Source: Saccharopolyspora hirsuta
GTDB taxonomy: Bacteria; Actinomycetota; Actinomycetes; Mycobacteriales; Pseudonocardiaceae
NCBI RefSeq assembly: GCF_008630535.1
Contig: NZ_VWPH01000016.1
Span: forward strand, 141,769-205,768
Direction: 5' to 3'
Length of the DNA stretch: 64,000 nt
Shown here: one piece after another, positions 49,888-59,578 of the stretch
How positions within the stretch are numbered: the stretch's first letter is position 1
Layout: each line of letters begins with the position of its first letter
Translations under genes and position numbers: made by a program
Notes under the pieces: generated by a model
Seen by the model: the letters and a program-made list of their open reading frames with translations, nothing else
Database searches by the model: none
Told to the model about the DNA's origin: nothing

Positions 49888-50825
49888 CTGGCGATCACCT
49901 CGCGGGCCAGCGCCCGGTACGCCTGGGCCCCCGCGGAGCGCGGCGCCCACCTGGTGATCGGCTCCCCGGCCACGGTGGTCTCCGGGAACCGGACCGTGCG
50001 GTTGATCACCGAGTCGAACACCACGTCGCCGAACGCCTCCACCACGCGCGCCATGACCTCGCGGGAGTGCAGCGTGCGCGGGTCGAACATGGTGGCCAGT
50101 ATCCCGCTGATCTCCAGCTTCGGGTTCAGCCGCTCCCGCACCTTCTCGATGGTGTCGATCAGCAGCGCCACCCCGCGCAGGCTGAAGAACTCGCACTCCA
50201 GCGGGATGATCACGCCGTCGGCGGCGGCCAGCGCGTTGACCGTGAGCAGGCCCAGCGACGGCTGGCAGTCCACCAGGATGTAGTCGTAGTCGGCCAGCGC
50301 GGGCTGCAGCACCCGGTGCAGCGTCTGCTCCCGGCCCACCTCGGCGACCAGCTGCACCTCGGCCGCGGACAGGTCGATGTTGCTGGGCAGCAGGTCCATG
50401 CCGTCGACGGTGGTCCGCCGCACCACGTCCTGCACGGTGACCGACCGCTCCATGATCACGTTGTAGATCGTCTGATCCAGCTGGTGGGGCTGGACCCCGA
50501 GGCCGACCGAGAGCGCGCCCTGCGGATCGAAATCCACCAGCAGCACCCGGCGTCCGTACTCCGCCAGGGATGCGCCGAGGTTGATCGTCGACGTGGTCTT
50601 CCCCACCCCGCCCTTCTGGTTGCACATCGCCAGCACCGCGGCGGGACCGTGCCGGTCCAGCAGCGGCGGTTCCGGGATGTGCCGACGCGGCCGGCCGGTG
50701 GGACCGAGACCGCGGGGATTCGGCGCCAGGTCAGCGCCTTCCACGTGGCCCGTCGTCTCGGGGGCGATGCTCAGGTCGACCGCGCCCCGGGACCGCCCGT
50801 CGGCGGAGGGCTGCGGCAGCGACAT
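49884..50825 (-). CDS. ParA/Soj-type ATPase
   Basis: The protein has 313 residues. The deviant Walker A is CNQKGGVGKTT, and VDFDPQGALSVGLG and DYILVDCQPSLG are Walker A' and B. An N-terminal extension of about 70 residues is Pro/Gly-rich and low in structure. The start ATG 50825 was chosen because AAAGGAG precedes it. The product positions chromosomes or other large cargo. It corresponds to the ParA-like Rv1708 that precedes scpA rather than the parAB gene near oriC, since no ParB or parS was seen here. Confidence 0.9.
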   Translation of the reverse strand: MSLPQPSADGRSRGAVDLSIAPETTGHVEGADLAPNPRGLGPTGRPRRHIPEPPLLDRHGPAAVLAMCNQKGGVGKTTSTINLGASLAEYGRRVLLVDFDPQGALSVGLGVQPHQLDQTIYNVIMERSVTVQDVVRRTTVDGMDLLPSNIDLSAAEVQLVAEVGREQTLHRVLQPALADYDYILVDCQPSLGLLTVNALAAADGVIIPLECEFFSLRGVALLIDTIEKVRERLNPKLEISGILATMFDPRTLHSREVMARVVEAFGDVVFDSVINRTVRFPETTVAGEPITRWAPRSAGAQAYRALAREVIAR

Positions 50826-50989
50826 GGCGATCAGACTCCTTTTGGTACCGGTGGCGATCAACCGCAGCCTAAGTGGCATTCACTACCAGCGGCAACGCGC
50901 CTCGCCGGGGTGTCCGAAGTTCCTTGTGATCTCCGTGTGATCAACGTCTACCGCCAACGCGGCCCGGCCGCATGCGCAGCGCGACCAAC

Positions 50990-51937
50990 TCACCCCGAAG
51001 CGTGGGCGCGCGGGTGGGCCGTCGCGTAGACCTCGCGCAGCGCGTTCACGGTGACCAGCGTGTAGACCTGGGTCGTGGTCACGGAGGCGTGCCCGAGCAG
51101 CTCCTGCACCACCCGGACGTCCGCGCCGCCCTCCATCAGGTGCGTGGCGAAGGAATGCCGCAGCACGTGCGGGGAAACGTCACCGCCGATGCCGGAGCGC
51201 CGCGCCGCCGTCTTCAACGCGTTCCACGCGCTCTGGCGGGAGAGCCGACCGCCGCGCGAGTTCACGAAGATCGCCGCGCTGCCCCGACCGCGCGCCACCA
51301 GCGCTGGCCGCGCCCGCACCAGGTACGCGTCCAACGCCTCCAGCGCGGGGCGCCCGACCGGCACCAGCCGCTGGCGGCCGCCCTTGCCGTCGAGCCGCAC
51401 GGTCCGGTCGGTGCGGTCGACGTCGTCGAGGTCCAGCCCGATGGCTTCGGAGATCCGCGCCCCGGTCGAGTACAGCAGTTCCAGCAGCGCCCGGTCCCGC
51501 AGCCCCTTGGCGTCGTCTCCCCCGGCGTGCTCCAGCAGGGTGTCGACATCGCCGACGGACAGCGCTTTCGGCAACCGCTTCGGCAGGCTGGGCGGCGCGA
51601 CCTCGCGCGCCACGTCGACGGCGAGCTTGCCCTCGGCGTGCGCGAACTTGTGCAGCCCGCGCGCTGCCACCAGGGCCCGCGCCGCCGAGGACGAGGCCAG
51701 CGGCGGCCGCTGCTCGGTGCCTTCCCGTAGCTCGGCCAGGAAGTCGGAGAGGTGCTGCGCGCGCACCTCGCCGAGCCCGGCTATCCCAGCACCGACCAGG
51801 AATTCGGCGTACCGGCGCAGATCCCGGGCGTAGGAGTCCAGCGTGCTGCGCGCGGTGCCGCGCTCCACCGCGAGGTGGTCGAGGTAGCCGCTGATCGCCT
51901 CGCGCAGCTCGGGCGGGAGTGCGTCGAAACCCCTCAC
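50990..51937 (-). CDS. xerD: Tyrosine recombinase XerD
   Basis: The protein has 315 residues with a GTG start overlapping the NUDIX stop (51934-51937). The SAM-like N-terminal domain (LREAISGYLDHLAVERG) is followed by the catalytic domain. The catalytic Arg is in YSTGARISEAIGL, HVLRHSFATHL has the His and Arg, LGHASVTTTQ has the second His, and the Tyr nucleophile is in VYTLV. It resolves chromosome dimers at dif. No dif site was identified in this window. Confidence 0.93.
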   Translation of the reverse strand: MRGFDALPPELREAISGYLDHLAVERGTARSTLDSYARDLRRYAEFLVGAGIAGLGEVRAQHLSDFLAELREGTEQRPPLASSSAARALVAARGLHKFAHAEGKLAVDVAREVAPPSLPKRLPKALSVGDVDTLLEHAGGDDAKGLRDRALLELLYSTGARISEAIGLDLDDVDRTDRTVRLDGKGGRQRLVPVGRPALEALDAYLVRARPALVARGRGSAAIFVNSRGGRLSRQSAWNALKTAARRSGIGGDVSPHVLRHSFATHLMEGGADVRVVQELLGHASVTTTQVYTLVTVNALREVYATAHPRAHASG

Positions 51938-52581
51938 CCCAGCCGCCGGCGGAACCGCTGCGGCCGGTCCGTCCACTCGGCGTCGACCGGCCGCCCCGAC
52001 CGGCCGCCGTCGCGCACCGCCTTGGCGGCGAGCAGGCCCGACACCGCGGGCGAGTTCACGATCTCCCCGGCCAGCACCATGTCCACCGCCTCGGCGAACG
52101 GCACGCGGCGGATCACCAGATCGGCCTCCTCGTCCCCGACCGCCTCCGGCCGGTCCACATCGGACAGACCGGTGGCCAGGAAGATCCGGATGCTCTCGTC
52201 GGTGAAACCGGGCGAGGACGCGACGTCGACCAGGACCGACCACTCCTCGGCCGCGATCCCGGCCTCCTCGGCCAGCTCCCGCTGCGCGGTGCGCACCGGC
52301 TCCTCGCCCGCGACGTCCAGCAGGCCCGCGGGCAGCTCCCACAGCCGCCGCCCCAGCGGGTAGCGGTACTGGTGCAGCAGGACCACCCGGTCCTGCTCGT
52401 CGACGGCGACCACGGCCACCGCGCCGAGGTGCTCGACGACCTCGCGCCGCGCGTGCCCACCGCCGGGCATCCCGACCTCGTCGGCCCGCAGCGCGAGGAT
52501 CCTGCCGACGTAGACGTCCTCGCTGGCCAGGGTGGTGAATTCGTGCTCGCCGTTGGTGCGCTCGACACCGCGTTCCGTCAT
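51934..52581 (-). CDS. NUDIX hydrolase, ADP-ribose pyrophosphatase type
   Basis: The protein has 215 residues from ATG 52581, and a GTG five codons upstream is also possible. The Nudix box is GLLDVAGEEPVRTAQRELAE followed by EAGI, with the catalytic glutamates intact, and the preceding QYRYPLGRRLWELPAG block is typical of ADP-ribose pyrophosphatases such as Rv1700. It hydrolyses ADP-ribose to AMP and ribose 5-phosphate. It is separated from pyrG by a strong terminator and coupled to xerD. Confidence 0.9.
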   Translation of the reverse strand: MTERGVERTNGEHEFTTLASEDVYVGRILALRADEVGMPGGGHARREVVEHLGAVAVVAVDEQDRVVLLHQYRYPLGRRLWELPAGLLDVAGEEPVRTAQRELAEEAGIAAEEWSVLVDVASSPGFTDESIRIFLATGLSDVDRPEAVGDEEADLVIRRVPFAEAVDMVLAGEIVNSPAVSGLLAAKAVRDGGRSGRPVDAEWTDRPQRFRRRLG

Positions 52582-52631
52582 GTCCACGCCGAACACCCTA
52601 GAGCCGATCGGCGCGGCGCAGCGAGCGGCGC

Positions 52632-52673
52632 GATCCCGCCGGAGGCGGGCCGCCCCCGGCCTCCGGCGGGATC
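52632..52673 (-). terminator. Terminator after pyrG
   Basis: GATCCCGCCGGAGGC (52632-52646) and GCCTCCGGCGGGATC (52659-52673) form a perfect 15-bp stem with a 12-base loop, seven bases after the pyrG stop on the minus strand. No T-tract is present, but the stem is the strongest in this block. Confidence 0.7.
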
Positions 52674-52679
52674 ACCTGG

Positions 52680-54389
52680 TCACGCGCTCGGCGCGGGCTC
52701 CTCCACCGGCTCCAGCTCGACCGGCAGCCGCTCCGCGGCGCGGTAGTCCAGCGCGGCCTTGACGAACGCGGCGAACAGCGGGTGCGGACGCGTCGGGCGG
52801 CTCTTGAGCTCCGGGTGCGCCTGGGTGCCCACGAAGAACGGGTGCTCCTCGCGCGGCAGCTCGACGAACTCCACCAGCCGACCGTCCGGCGAGGTGCCGG
52901 AGAACACCAGGCCCGCCTTGCTCAGCCGGTCGCGGTAGGCGTTGTTCACCTCGTAGCGGTGCCGGTGCCGCTCGGCGACCTCGGTCGAGCCGTAGGCCTC
53001 GGCCACGATCGACTCGGCGCGCAGCTTCGCCGGGTAGGACCCCAGCCGCATGGTGCCGCCCATGTCCCGGTCGCCGGAGACCACGTCGTGCTGGTCGGCC
53101 ATGGTGCTGATCACCGGGTGCTGGCAGGGCTCCTCGAACTCGGTGGAGTTGGCCCGCTCCAGCCCGGCCAGCGACCGCGCCGCCTCGATCACCATGCACT
53201 GCAGGCCCAGGCACAGCCCGAGGACCGGGATGCCGTGGGTGCGGGCGTAGCGGATGGCGCCGAGCTTGCCCTCGATGCCGCGCACCCCGAAGCCGCCGGG
53301 GATCAGCACACCGTCCATTCCGGACAGCGCCTGCGCGGCACCGGCGTCGGTCTCGCAGGTGTCCGAGCCGACCCAGGAGATCTCCACCTTGGCGCGGTGC
53401 GCGAAACCGCCGGCGCGCAGCGCCTCGGTGACCGACAGGTAGGCGTCGGGCAGATCCACGTACTTGCCGACCAGCGCGATGCGCACCTTCTCCGACGGGT
53501 TGTGCACCCGGTCCAGCAGGTCGCCCCACACCGACCAGTCCACGTCGCGGAACGGCAGCCCCAGCCGCCGCACCAGGTAGGCGTCCAGGCCCTCGCCGTG
53601 CAGCACGCGCGGGATGTCGTAGATCGACGGCGCGTCCGGGCAGGCCACCACGCCGTCGGTGTCGACGTCGCACATCAGCGCGATCTTGCGCTTGAGCTCC
53701 TCCGGCAGGTCCCGGTCGGAGCGGCAGACCAGCGCGTCGGGCTGGATGCCGATGTTGCGCAGCGCGGCCACCGAGTGCTGGGTTGGCTTGGTCTTGAGCT
53801 CACCCGACGGCGCCAGGAACGGCACCAGCGAGACGTGCAGGAAGAAGCAGTTGTCCCGGCCGACGTCGTGGCGCACCTGGCGGCAGGCCTCCAGGAACGG
53901 CAGCGACTCGATGTCGCCGACGGTGCCGCCGACCTCGGTGATCACCACGTCGGGGGTGCGGCCGTCCTCGTCCGGCTCGGCCATCGCCCGGATGCGCGCC
54001 TTGATCTGGTCGGTGATGTGCGGGATGACCTGCACGGTGTCGCCCAGGTACTCGCCGCGGCGCTCCTTGGCGATGACCGCGGAGTACACCTGGCCGGTCG
54101 TCACGTTGGCGTTGCGGGTCAGGTCGCGGTCCAGGAACCGCTCGTAGTGCCCGATGTCGAGGTCGGTCTCCGCGCCGTCCTCGGTGACGAACACCTCACC
54201 GTGCTGAAACGGGTTCATCGTTCCCGGATCGACGTTCAGGTAGGGGTCGAGCTTCTGCATGGTCACCCGCAGGCCGCGGGAGGTCAGCAGTTCGCCCAGG
54301 CTGGACGCCGTGAGCCCCTTACCCAACGAGGAGGCCACGCCCCCCGTGACGAACACGTGCTTGATCGTGCGTGCTTGCGGCGCCAACAA
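52680..54389 (-). CDS. pyrG: CTP synthase
   Basis: The protein has 569 residues with a TTG start; the next TTG codon is an alternative. The synthetase domain (KHVFVTGGVASSLGKG, LDPYLNVDPGTMNPFQHGEV, GGTVGDIESLPF) is followed by a class I glutamine amidotransferase domain. The Cys nucleophile lies in LGLCLGLQCMV, and the His/Glu pair in AHPELKSRP. It converts UTP to CTP with glutamine. The length is normal. It corresponds to M. tuberculosis Rv1699, with mctB and steA upstream. Confidence 0.97.
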   Translation of the reverse strand: MLAPQARTIKHVFVTGGVASSLGKGLTASSLGELLTSRGLRVTMQKLDPYLNVDPGTMNPFQHGEVFVTEDGAETDLDIGHYERFLDRDLTRNANVTTGQVYSAVIAKERRGEYLGDTVQVIPHITDQIKARIRAMAEPDEDGRTPDVVITEVGGTVGDIESLPFLEACRQVRHDVGRDNCFFLHVSLVPFLAPSGELKTKPTQHSVAALRNIGIQPDALVCRSDRDLPEELKRKIALMCDVDTDGVVACPDAPSIYDIPRVLHGEGLDAYLVRRLGLPFRDVDWSVWGDLLDRVHNPSEKVRIALVGKYVDLPDAYLSVTEALRAGGFAHRAKVEISWVGSDTCETDAGAAQALSGMDGVLIPGGFGVRGIEGKLGAIRYARTHGIPVLGLCLGLQCMVIEAARSLAGLERANSTEFEEPCQHPVISTMADQHDVVSGDRDMGGTMRLGSYPAKLRAESIVAEAYGSTEVAERHRHRYEVNNAYRDRLSKAGLVFSGTSPDGRLVEFVELPREEHPFFVGTQAHPELKSRPTRPHPLFAAFVKAALDYRAAERLPVELEPVEEPAPSA

Positions 54390-54573
54390 ATGCTCCCCGT
54401 GGTCAAGCCGTCGCCTGGCTGGATTTCTGCACTGGCAGGACGGCTGGATCCGTCGCTCCCACGGAATTCCAGCCTAACGCACGTCAGCCGGGCCGCGCAC
54501 CGAGACCCACCGCAGCCGAACCAGACCCGAACGTCCAGGTCAACCGCCATCCGGGCGGCTGATCACCGACCGG

Positions 54574-55512
54574 TCAGCCGCGCGTGCTCGGCACCGGCCC
54601 CTGCGCGCTGCTCGCCACGCCGTAGTGCCCGGCCTGCCGGTCGGCCTGCTCGCGCACCGCCAGCACCACCGCGACCCGGCCCGAGCCGCCGTCGACGTTG
54701 TCCACGGTGGACAGGTTCGACGCGATCGCCGGATCGGCCCGCGCCACGCCGACCGCCCCGGTGCCGTCGGCCGAACCGGGCCCACCGGCCAGCACCGCGC
54801 CCTGCCCGGCCCGGTCGATCTGGGTGGCGAACCGGGCCAGCGTGGCGGCCTCGTCCCCGGCCCGGTCGCCGTCGAGGTGACCGCCGGTGAGCACCACCGC
54901 CAGCTGCGCGGGCCGCAGGCCCGGCGAGGCGGTGGCGAAGCCGCCGTCGGCCAGCCCCGCGAACGCGGCCGCCCGCTCCGGGTCGCCGGTCTGCGGCTGC
55001 CCGCTCTGCGGGTCGAGCAGGGCCAGCGGGCCGATCAGGCCACCGGCCAGAGTGCCCGGGTCGGCCGCGGTGGGCAGCTGGACCCCGGCGGGCAGCAGCT
55101 CGGTGACCACGCGGCGCAGCTGGTCGGCCCGGTCCGGGTCGGCGAAGCCCTCGCCCAGGCGCACCTCACCGGTCAGGTCCGCGCCCGCATCGCGCAGCAG
55201 CTGCGACATCGCCTCCCGCTGCTGGTCGGGCGCCTCCGCCGAGCTGATCAGCACGACGCTGCGCTGCGCCAGCTGCCCCTGCACGGCCATCGGCGCCACC
55301 GCGGAGTCGAACTGCTCGGACGCCGCGACCTGCGCCTTCAGCGCGCTGCGCTCGGAGTTGAGCTGCTCGACCTGCTCCTGCAGCGAGTCCCGCTGGTTGC
55401 CGACACCGGCCAGCAGCCGGTCGCTCATCGAGGTCGAACCGAGCACCACGCCGACCGCCAGCGCCAGGAAGACCGCGGCGATCGACACGATGTGATACCG
55501 CATCGAGATCAC
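54574..55512 (-). CDS. MctB-like envelope protein (copper transporter family)
   Basis: The protein has 312 residues. The GTG at 55512 overlaps the steA stop, and ATG 55503 is the alternative. One N-terminal membrane helix (HIVSIAAVFLALAVGVVLGS) is followed by a coiled coil and a mixed alpha/beta extracytoplasmic domain. The family was named for copper export in M. tuberculosis (Rv1698), although its mechanism is not well settled. It has no obvious Cys/Met-rich copper site. Co-occurrence with SteA links it to cell division and envelope growth as well. Confidence 0.85.
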   Translation of the reverse strand: MISMRYHIVSIAAVFLALAVGVVLGSTSMSDRLLAGVGNQRDSLQEQVEQLNSERSALKAQVAASEQFDSAVAPMAVQGQLAQRSVVLISSAEAPDQQREAMSQLLRDAGADLTGEVRLGEGFADPDRADQLRRVVTELLPAGVQLPTAADPGTLAGGLIGPLALLDPQSGQPQTGDPERAAAFAGLADGGFATASPGLRPAQLAVVLTGGHLDGDRAGDEAATLARFATQIDRAGQGAVLAGGPGSADGTGAVGVARADPAIASNLSTVDNVDGGSGRVAVVLAVREQADRQAGHYGVASSAQGPVPSTRG

Positions 55513-56693
55513 GTGAAAAGCCCCTTGAAGTATGCCGCCACCTGGTCGCCCGCACCGGCGACCACGTCCATGAATGCGGTGCCCAGACCGGAGACCAGCA
55601 GCGCCACGACCACCACCAGCAGCACCGCGACCACCAGCAGCACCACGGCGCTGGTCGGCGTCCGGCTGCGCTGCAGGGCGGCCACCGCCCGGCCGTCGAT
55701 GATCTTGCTGCCCATCCGCAGCCGGGTCAGGAAGGTCGACGGGTTGGAACCGGACCGCCCGCTGTCCAGGAACTCGCCCAGCGTCGCGTGGAAGCCGACC
55801 GTGACCACCAGGCTGGCCTTGTGCGCGTCGGCCAGCAGCAGCGCCAGGTCCTCCGGGTTGCCCGAGGCCGGGAACGTCACCGCGCCGATGCCGAGGTCCT
55901 GGATGCGCTCCAGCCCGGGCGCGTGCCCGTCCAGGTGGGCCGGGATCACCAGCTCAGCGCCGCACTTGAGGGTGTCGGTGCTGATGATGTCCGGGTCGCC
56001 CACGATGACGTCCGGCTTGTATCCGGCCTCCCGCAGCACGTCCGCGCCGGTCTCGACGCCGATCAGCACCGGCTTGTACTCGCGGATGTACTTGCGCAGC
56101 CGTTTGAGGTCGTCGGCGTGGCCGTAGCCCGGCGCCAGCACCAGGACCTGGCGGTCCTCCAGCGAGATGCTCAGGTCCGGGACGCCGATGCCGTCCAGGA
56201 TGAGCGTCCGCTCCTTGCGCAGGAACTCGATGGTGTTCGCGGAGAACGCCTCCAGCTGCGCCGACATCCCGGCCTTGGCCTCGATGAGCAGGTCGGCGAC
56301 CGAGTCGGCGTCCTGCGCCGTCCCGCGGCCGATCTCCCGCTCGCCGACGAACACCCCGCCCTCGTGCAGCCGGATCTTCGTGCCGTCCTTGATCTGGCGC
56401 GCGAGCTCGGGGCCGACGCCGTCGACGAGCGCGATCCCGGCGGACAGCAGCACGTCGGGCCCCAGGTTCGGGTAGCGCCCGGAGATCGACGGCGCCGCGT
56501 TGACCACCCCGACCACACCGGCCGAGACCAGCGCTTCAGCCGTGCGCCGGTCCAGGTCGGCGTGGTCGATCACCGCGATGTCGCCGGTGCGGACCCGGCG
56601 CAGCACGTCGTCCGAGCGGCGCTCGATCCGGGCCACCCCGACCACACCGGGCAGGTCGCCCTGCTGGCGAGCAAGCAGACCGCTGAGTTTCAT
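55509..56693 (-). CDS. steA: Cytokinetic ring protein SteA
   Basis: The protein has 394 residues. The cytoplasmic part (LPGVVGVARIERR, APGYGHADDLKRLRKYIREY, GDPDIISTDTLKCGAEL) is the SteA/thiamin-pyrophosphokinase-like domain. A C-terminal membrane helix (AVVLLVVAVLLVVVVALLVSG) follows. In corynebacteria SteA with SteB acts at the septum and influences daughter-cell separation and surface properties. The MctB-like protein in the next gene occupies the SteB position. Confidence 0.88.
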   Translation of the reverse strand: MKLSGLLARQQGDLPGVVGVARIERRSDDVLRRVRTGDIAVIDHADLDRRTAEALVSAGVVGVVNAAPSISGRYPNLGPDVLLSAGIALVDGVGPELARQIKDGTKIRLHEGGVFVGEREIGRGTAQDADSVADLLIEAKAGMSAQLEAFSANTIEFLRKERTLILDGIGVPDLSISLEDRQVLVLAPGYGHADDLKRLRKYIREYKPVLIGVETGADVLREAGYKPDVIVGDPDIISTDTLKCGAELVIPAHLDGHAPGLERIQDLGIGAVTFPASGNPEDLALLLADAHKASLVVTVGFHATLGEFLDSGRSGSNPSTFLTRLRMGSKIIDGRAVAALQRSRTPTSAVVLLVVAVLLVVVVALLVSGLGTAFMDVVAGAGDQVAAYFKGLFT

Positions 56694-56789
56694 GCACCGA
56701 TGGTGACAAACCGATCACCCGATTTCGGTCCGCCACGCCGATACCCCTGGTCCACCTGGATCACAAAATGTTCGGCCAAATGGCGCAGA

Positions 56790-58595
56790 TCACTTCCCGC
56801 TCTTCGCCTTCTTCTTCGCGGGCTTCTTCCGCCGGAAGCGGGCCTGCGCCAGCTTGTACGCGGTGGCGGTGTTCAGCAGCTCCTCGGCGTGCGCGCGACC
56901 GGTCTCGGTGGAGTCCATCCCGGCCAGCATCCGGGCCAGCTCCACCACCCGCTGCTCGTCGGCCACCACCCGCACGTCGCTGCGGGTCAGCCCGCCCTCG
57001 GCGTTGCCCTTGTCCACCACCAGGTGCCGGTCCGCGTAGGCGGCGACCTGCGGCAGGTGCGTGACGACCACGACCTGGTGGGTGCGCGCCAGCCTGGCCA
57101 GCCGCCGCCCGATCTCCACCGCGGCGCGCCCGCCGACCCCGGCGTCGACCTCGTCGAAGACCAGCGTGGGCACGGTGTCGGCGTCGGCCAGCACCACCTC
57201 CAGCGCCAGCATCACCCGCGACAGCTCACCGCCCGAAGCGCCCTTGTGGATCGGCAGGGCGGGAGCGCCGGAGTGCGCGATCAGCTGGAGCTCGACCTCG
57301 TCCACGCCCTCCGGGCCCGCGTGCACGCTCTTGCCGCGCACCTGCAGCGCGTTCGGATCCCCGGCCTCGGCGGGTTTCGGCTGCACCACGACCTCGAGGC
57401 GGGCCTGCGCCATGGCCAGCCCGTCCAGCTCCTCGGACACCGCCTCGGACAGCCCGACCGCCGCCTCCCGCCGCGCTTCGGTGAGCGCGACGGCGAGCTC
57501 GGCCAGCTCGGCGGCCAGCTCGTCGCGGCGCGCGGCCAGCGCGGCCAGCGCCTCCTCGGAGGTGTCCATCCCGGCCAGCCGGGTGCGGGCTTCCTCCGCC
57601 CAGGCCAGCACTCCGTCGATGTCCGCCGCGTACTTCTTGGTCAGCTGCTTGAGCTCGGCCTGCCGGGCCAGCACCTGCTCCAGGCGGGCCGGGTCGGCGT
57701 CCAACCGGTCCAGGTACCCGCCGAGCTCGCCGCCGACGTCGGCCAGCACCGCGACGGCTTCGGCCACCCGCGGCTCCAGCTCCCGCAGCGCCGGGTCCTC
57801 GGCGGCCGACAGGCGCCGCCGGGCCTCCCCGATCAGCCCGATCGCACCGGGCGCGTCCGGGTCCCCGTCCGCCGAGCCGGTCAGCGCCAGGTGGGCACCC
57901 GCGGCGATCTCCCGCAGCTGGTCCACGTCCGCCAGCCGCCGGGCCTCCTCGACCAGCGCGACGTCCTCGCCGGGTTCCGGCGCGACCGCCTCGATCTCGC
58001 CCAGCCCGTGCCGCAGCAGGTCCGCTTCCCTGGCCAGCTCCCGGGAGCGCTCGGTGCGCTCGGTCAGCTCCCGGACCGCCTCCACCCATTCAGCGCGCAC
58101 CCGCTGGTAGTTCGCGAGCACCTGCAGCACGGGTTCCCCGGCGAAGCGGTCGAGCACCGCCCGCTGCTCGCCGGACCGCAGCAACCGCAGCTGGTCGTTC
58201 TGACCGTGCACCGCGAGCACCTGCTCGGCCAGCTCGGACAGCACGGCGTTGGGCACCGAACGGCCCCCGAGGTGGGCGCGGGAACGCCCGTCCGCGGTGA
58301 CCGTGCGCAGGGCGATGAGGCTTCCGTCCTCGTCCGGTTCGGCCCCGGCTTCGGAAGCGACCTTGGCCGCGGGTGAGTCGATCGTGGTCTGGAACCGGCC
58401 CTCCACGACGGCACGCTGCGCACCGGAGCGGACCCGGGAGGCGTCGGCGCGACCACCGCCGAGCAGGTGCAGCCCGGTGACCACCATCGTCTTGCCGGCG
58501 CCGGTCTCGCCGGTGACCACGGTCAACCCCTCGTGCAGTGCGAGCGTGGCGTCGTCGATGACGCCCAGTCCCTGGATGCGCATCTCCGCCAACAC
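56790..58595 (-). CDS. recN: DNA repair protein RecN
   Basis: The protein is 601 residues from GTG 58595, and ATG 58583 lies four codons further in. The SMC-like ATPase has Walker A GETGAGKTMVV near the N-terminus, a long coiled coil in the middle (about 155-400), and the signature GASGGELSRVMLALE plus Walker B VFDEVDAGVGG in the C-terminal half. It tethers DNA ends during double-strand break repair. The last 20 residues are Lys-rich. The order tlyA-nadK-recN-steA is conserved in actinobacteria. Confidence 0.95.
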   Translation of the reverse strand: MLAEMRIQGLGVIDDATLALHEGLTVVTGETGAGKTMVVTGLHLLGGGRADASRVRSGAQRAVVEGRFQTTIDSPAAKVASEAGAEPDEDGSLIALRTVTADGRSRAHLGGRSVPNAVLSELAEQVLAVHGQNDQLRLLRSGEQRAVLDRFAGEPVLQVLANYQRVRAEWVEAVRELTERTERSRELAREADLLRHGLGEIEAVAPEPGEDVALVEEARRLADVDQLREIAAGAHLALTGSADGDPDAPGAIGLIGEARRRLSAAEDPALRELEPRVAEAVAVLADVGGELGGYLDRLDADPARLEQVLARQAELKQLTKKYAADIDGVLAWAEEARTRLAGMDTSEEALAALAARRDELAAELAELAVALTEARREAAVGLSEAVSEELDGLAMAQARLEVVVQPKPAEAGDPNALQVRGKSVHAGPEGVDEVELQLIAHSGAPALPIHKGASGGELSRVMLALEVVLADADTVPTLVFDEVDAGVGGRAAVEIGRRLARLARTHQVVVVTHLPQVAAYADRHLVVDKGNAEGGLTRSDVRVVADEQRVVELARMLAGMDSTETGRAHAEELLNTATAYKLAQARFRRKKPAKKKAKSGK

Positions 58596-58674
58596 ATCAA
58601 GCACCCTACTGGCACGCCCGGACGCGCGATGCCCCGCTGGGAATAACGAAACGCTCAACTCGTCCGCGCGCTGC

Positions 58675-59568
58675 TCAGCGCGTGGCCGGGCCCCGCCACC
58701 CCTGCACCGGCAACTCGAACTTGTGCACCAGGCGATCGGTGAACGCGGTGTCGTGCAGCCGCACCAGGCGCAGCGGGCTGTCCCCCGCCACCACCTCGAC
58801 CCGCGCCCCCGGCGGCAGGTCGAAGTGCCGCTGCCCGTCGCAGCTGAGCACCGCGTGGTGGCCGTGCTGGTCGATCTCCACCGCCACCAGCGATTCCCGC
58901 GACACCACCAGCGGCCGGGCGAACAGCGCGTGCGCGTTGCTCGGCACGACCAGCAGGGCCTGCACCTCGGGCCACACCACCGGTCCCCCGGCGGAGAACG
59001 CGTACGCGGTGGATCCGGTCGGCGTCGAGCAGAGCACGCCGTCGCAGCCGAACGCCGACACCGGGTGCCCGTCGACCTCCACGACCACGTCCAGGATCCG
59101 CTCCCGGCTGCTCTTCTCCACGCTGGCCTCGTTGAGCGCCCAGGTGCTCGCCAGCACCTGGCCGTCGAGCTTCGCGGTGACCTCGACCGTCATCCGCTCC
59201 TCGACGTGGTACCGGCCCTCCACCACGGCGGCCAGCGCCTCGTCCAGCGCATCGGAGTCGGCACCGGCCAGGAAGCCGACCCGGCCCAGGTTCACGCCGA
59301 ACACCGGGACGTCGGCCAGCCGGGCCAGCTCTGCCGCGCGCAGCAGCGTGCCGTCCCCGCCGAGCACCAGCACCAGCTCGGTGCCCGCGGCCGCCTGCGC
59401 TCCCGGGGCCACCACCCGGCTGTAGCAGTCGGGCCTGAGCTCGGGGGCCTCCTCCGCCAGCACCCGCACCCGCAGCCCGGCGCCGATCAGCTGACCGGCG
59501 ACCTTCTCCGCGGTGCGCACGTTGTGCTGCCTGCCGGTGTGCACCACCAGCAGCACCTCTCGGGTCAA
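58675..59568 (-). CDS. nadK: NAD kinase
   Basis: The protein has 297 residues with a TTG start following GAGGAG. The ATP site motif GGDGTLLRAAELAR, the NEASV segment and the Gly-rich CSTPTGSTAYAFSAGG are all intact. It makes NADP from NAD using ATP or polyphosphate. It lies in the tlyA-nadK-recN arrangement, 10 bases after the tlyA stop. Confidence 0.95.
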   Translation of the reverse strand: MTREVLLVVHTGRQHNVRTAEKVAGQLIGAGLRVRVLAEEAPELRPDCYSRVVAPGAQAAAGTELVLVLGGDGTLLRAAELARLADVPVFGVNLGRVGFLAGADSDALDEALAAVVEGRYHVEERMTVEVTAKLDGQVLASTWALNEASVEKSSRERILDVVVEVDGHPVSAFGCDGVLCSTPTGSTAYAFSAGGPVVWPEVQALLVVPSNAHALFARPLVVSRESLVAVEIDQHGHHAVLSCDGQRHFDLPPGARVEVVAGDSPLRLVRLHDTAFTDRLVHKFELPVQGWRGPATR

Positions 59569-59578
59569 CTCCCACTCC

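Noticed and set aside
50826..50989. parS site near the ParA-like gene
   Set aside because: No sequence close to TGTTTCACGTGAAACA is present, and no ParB gene is adjacent.
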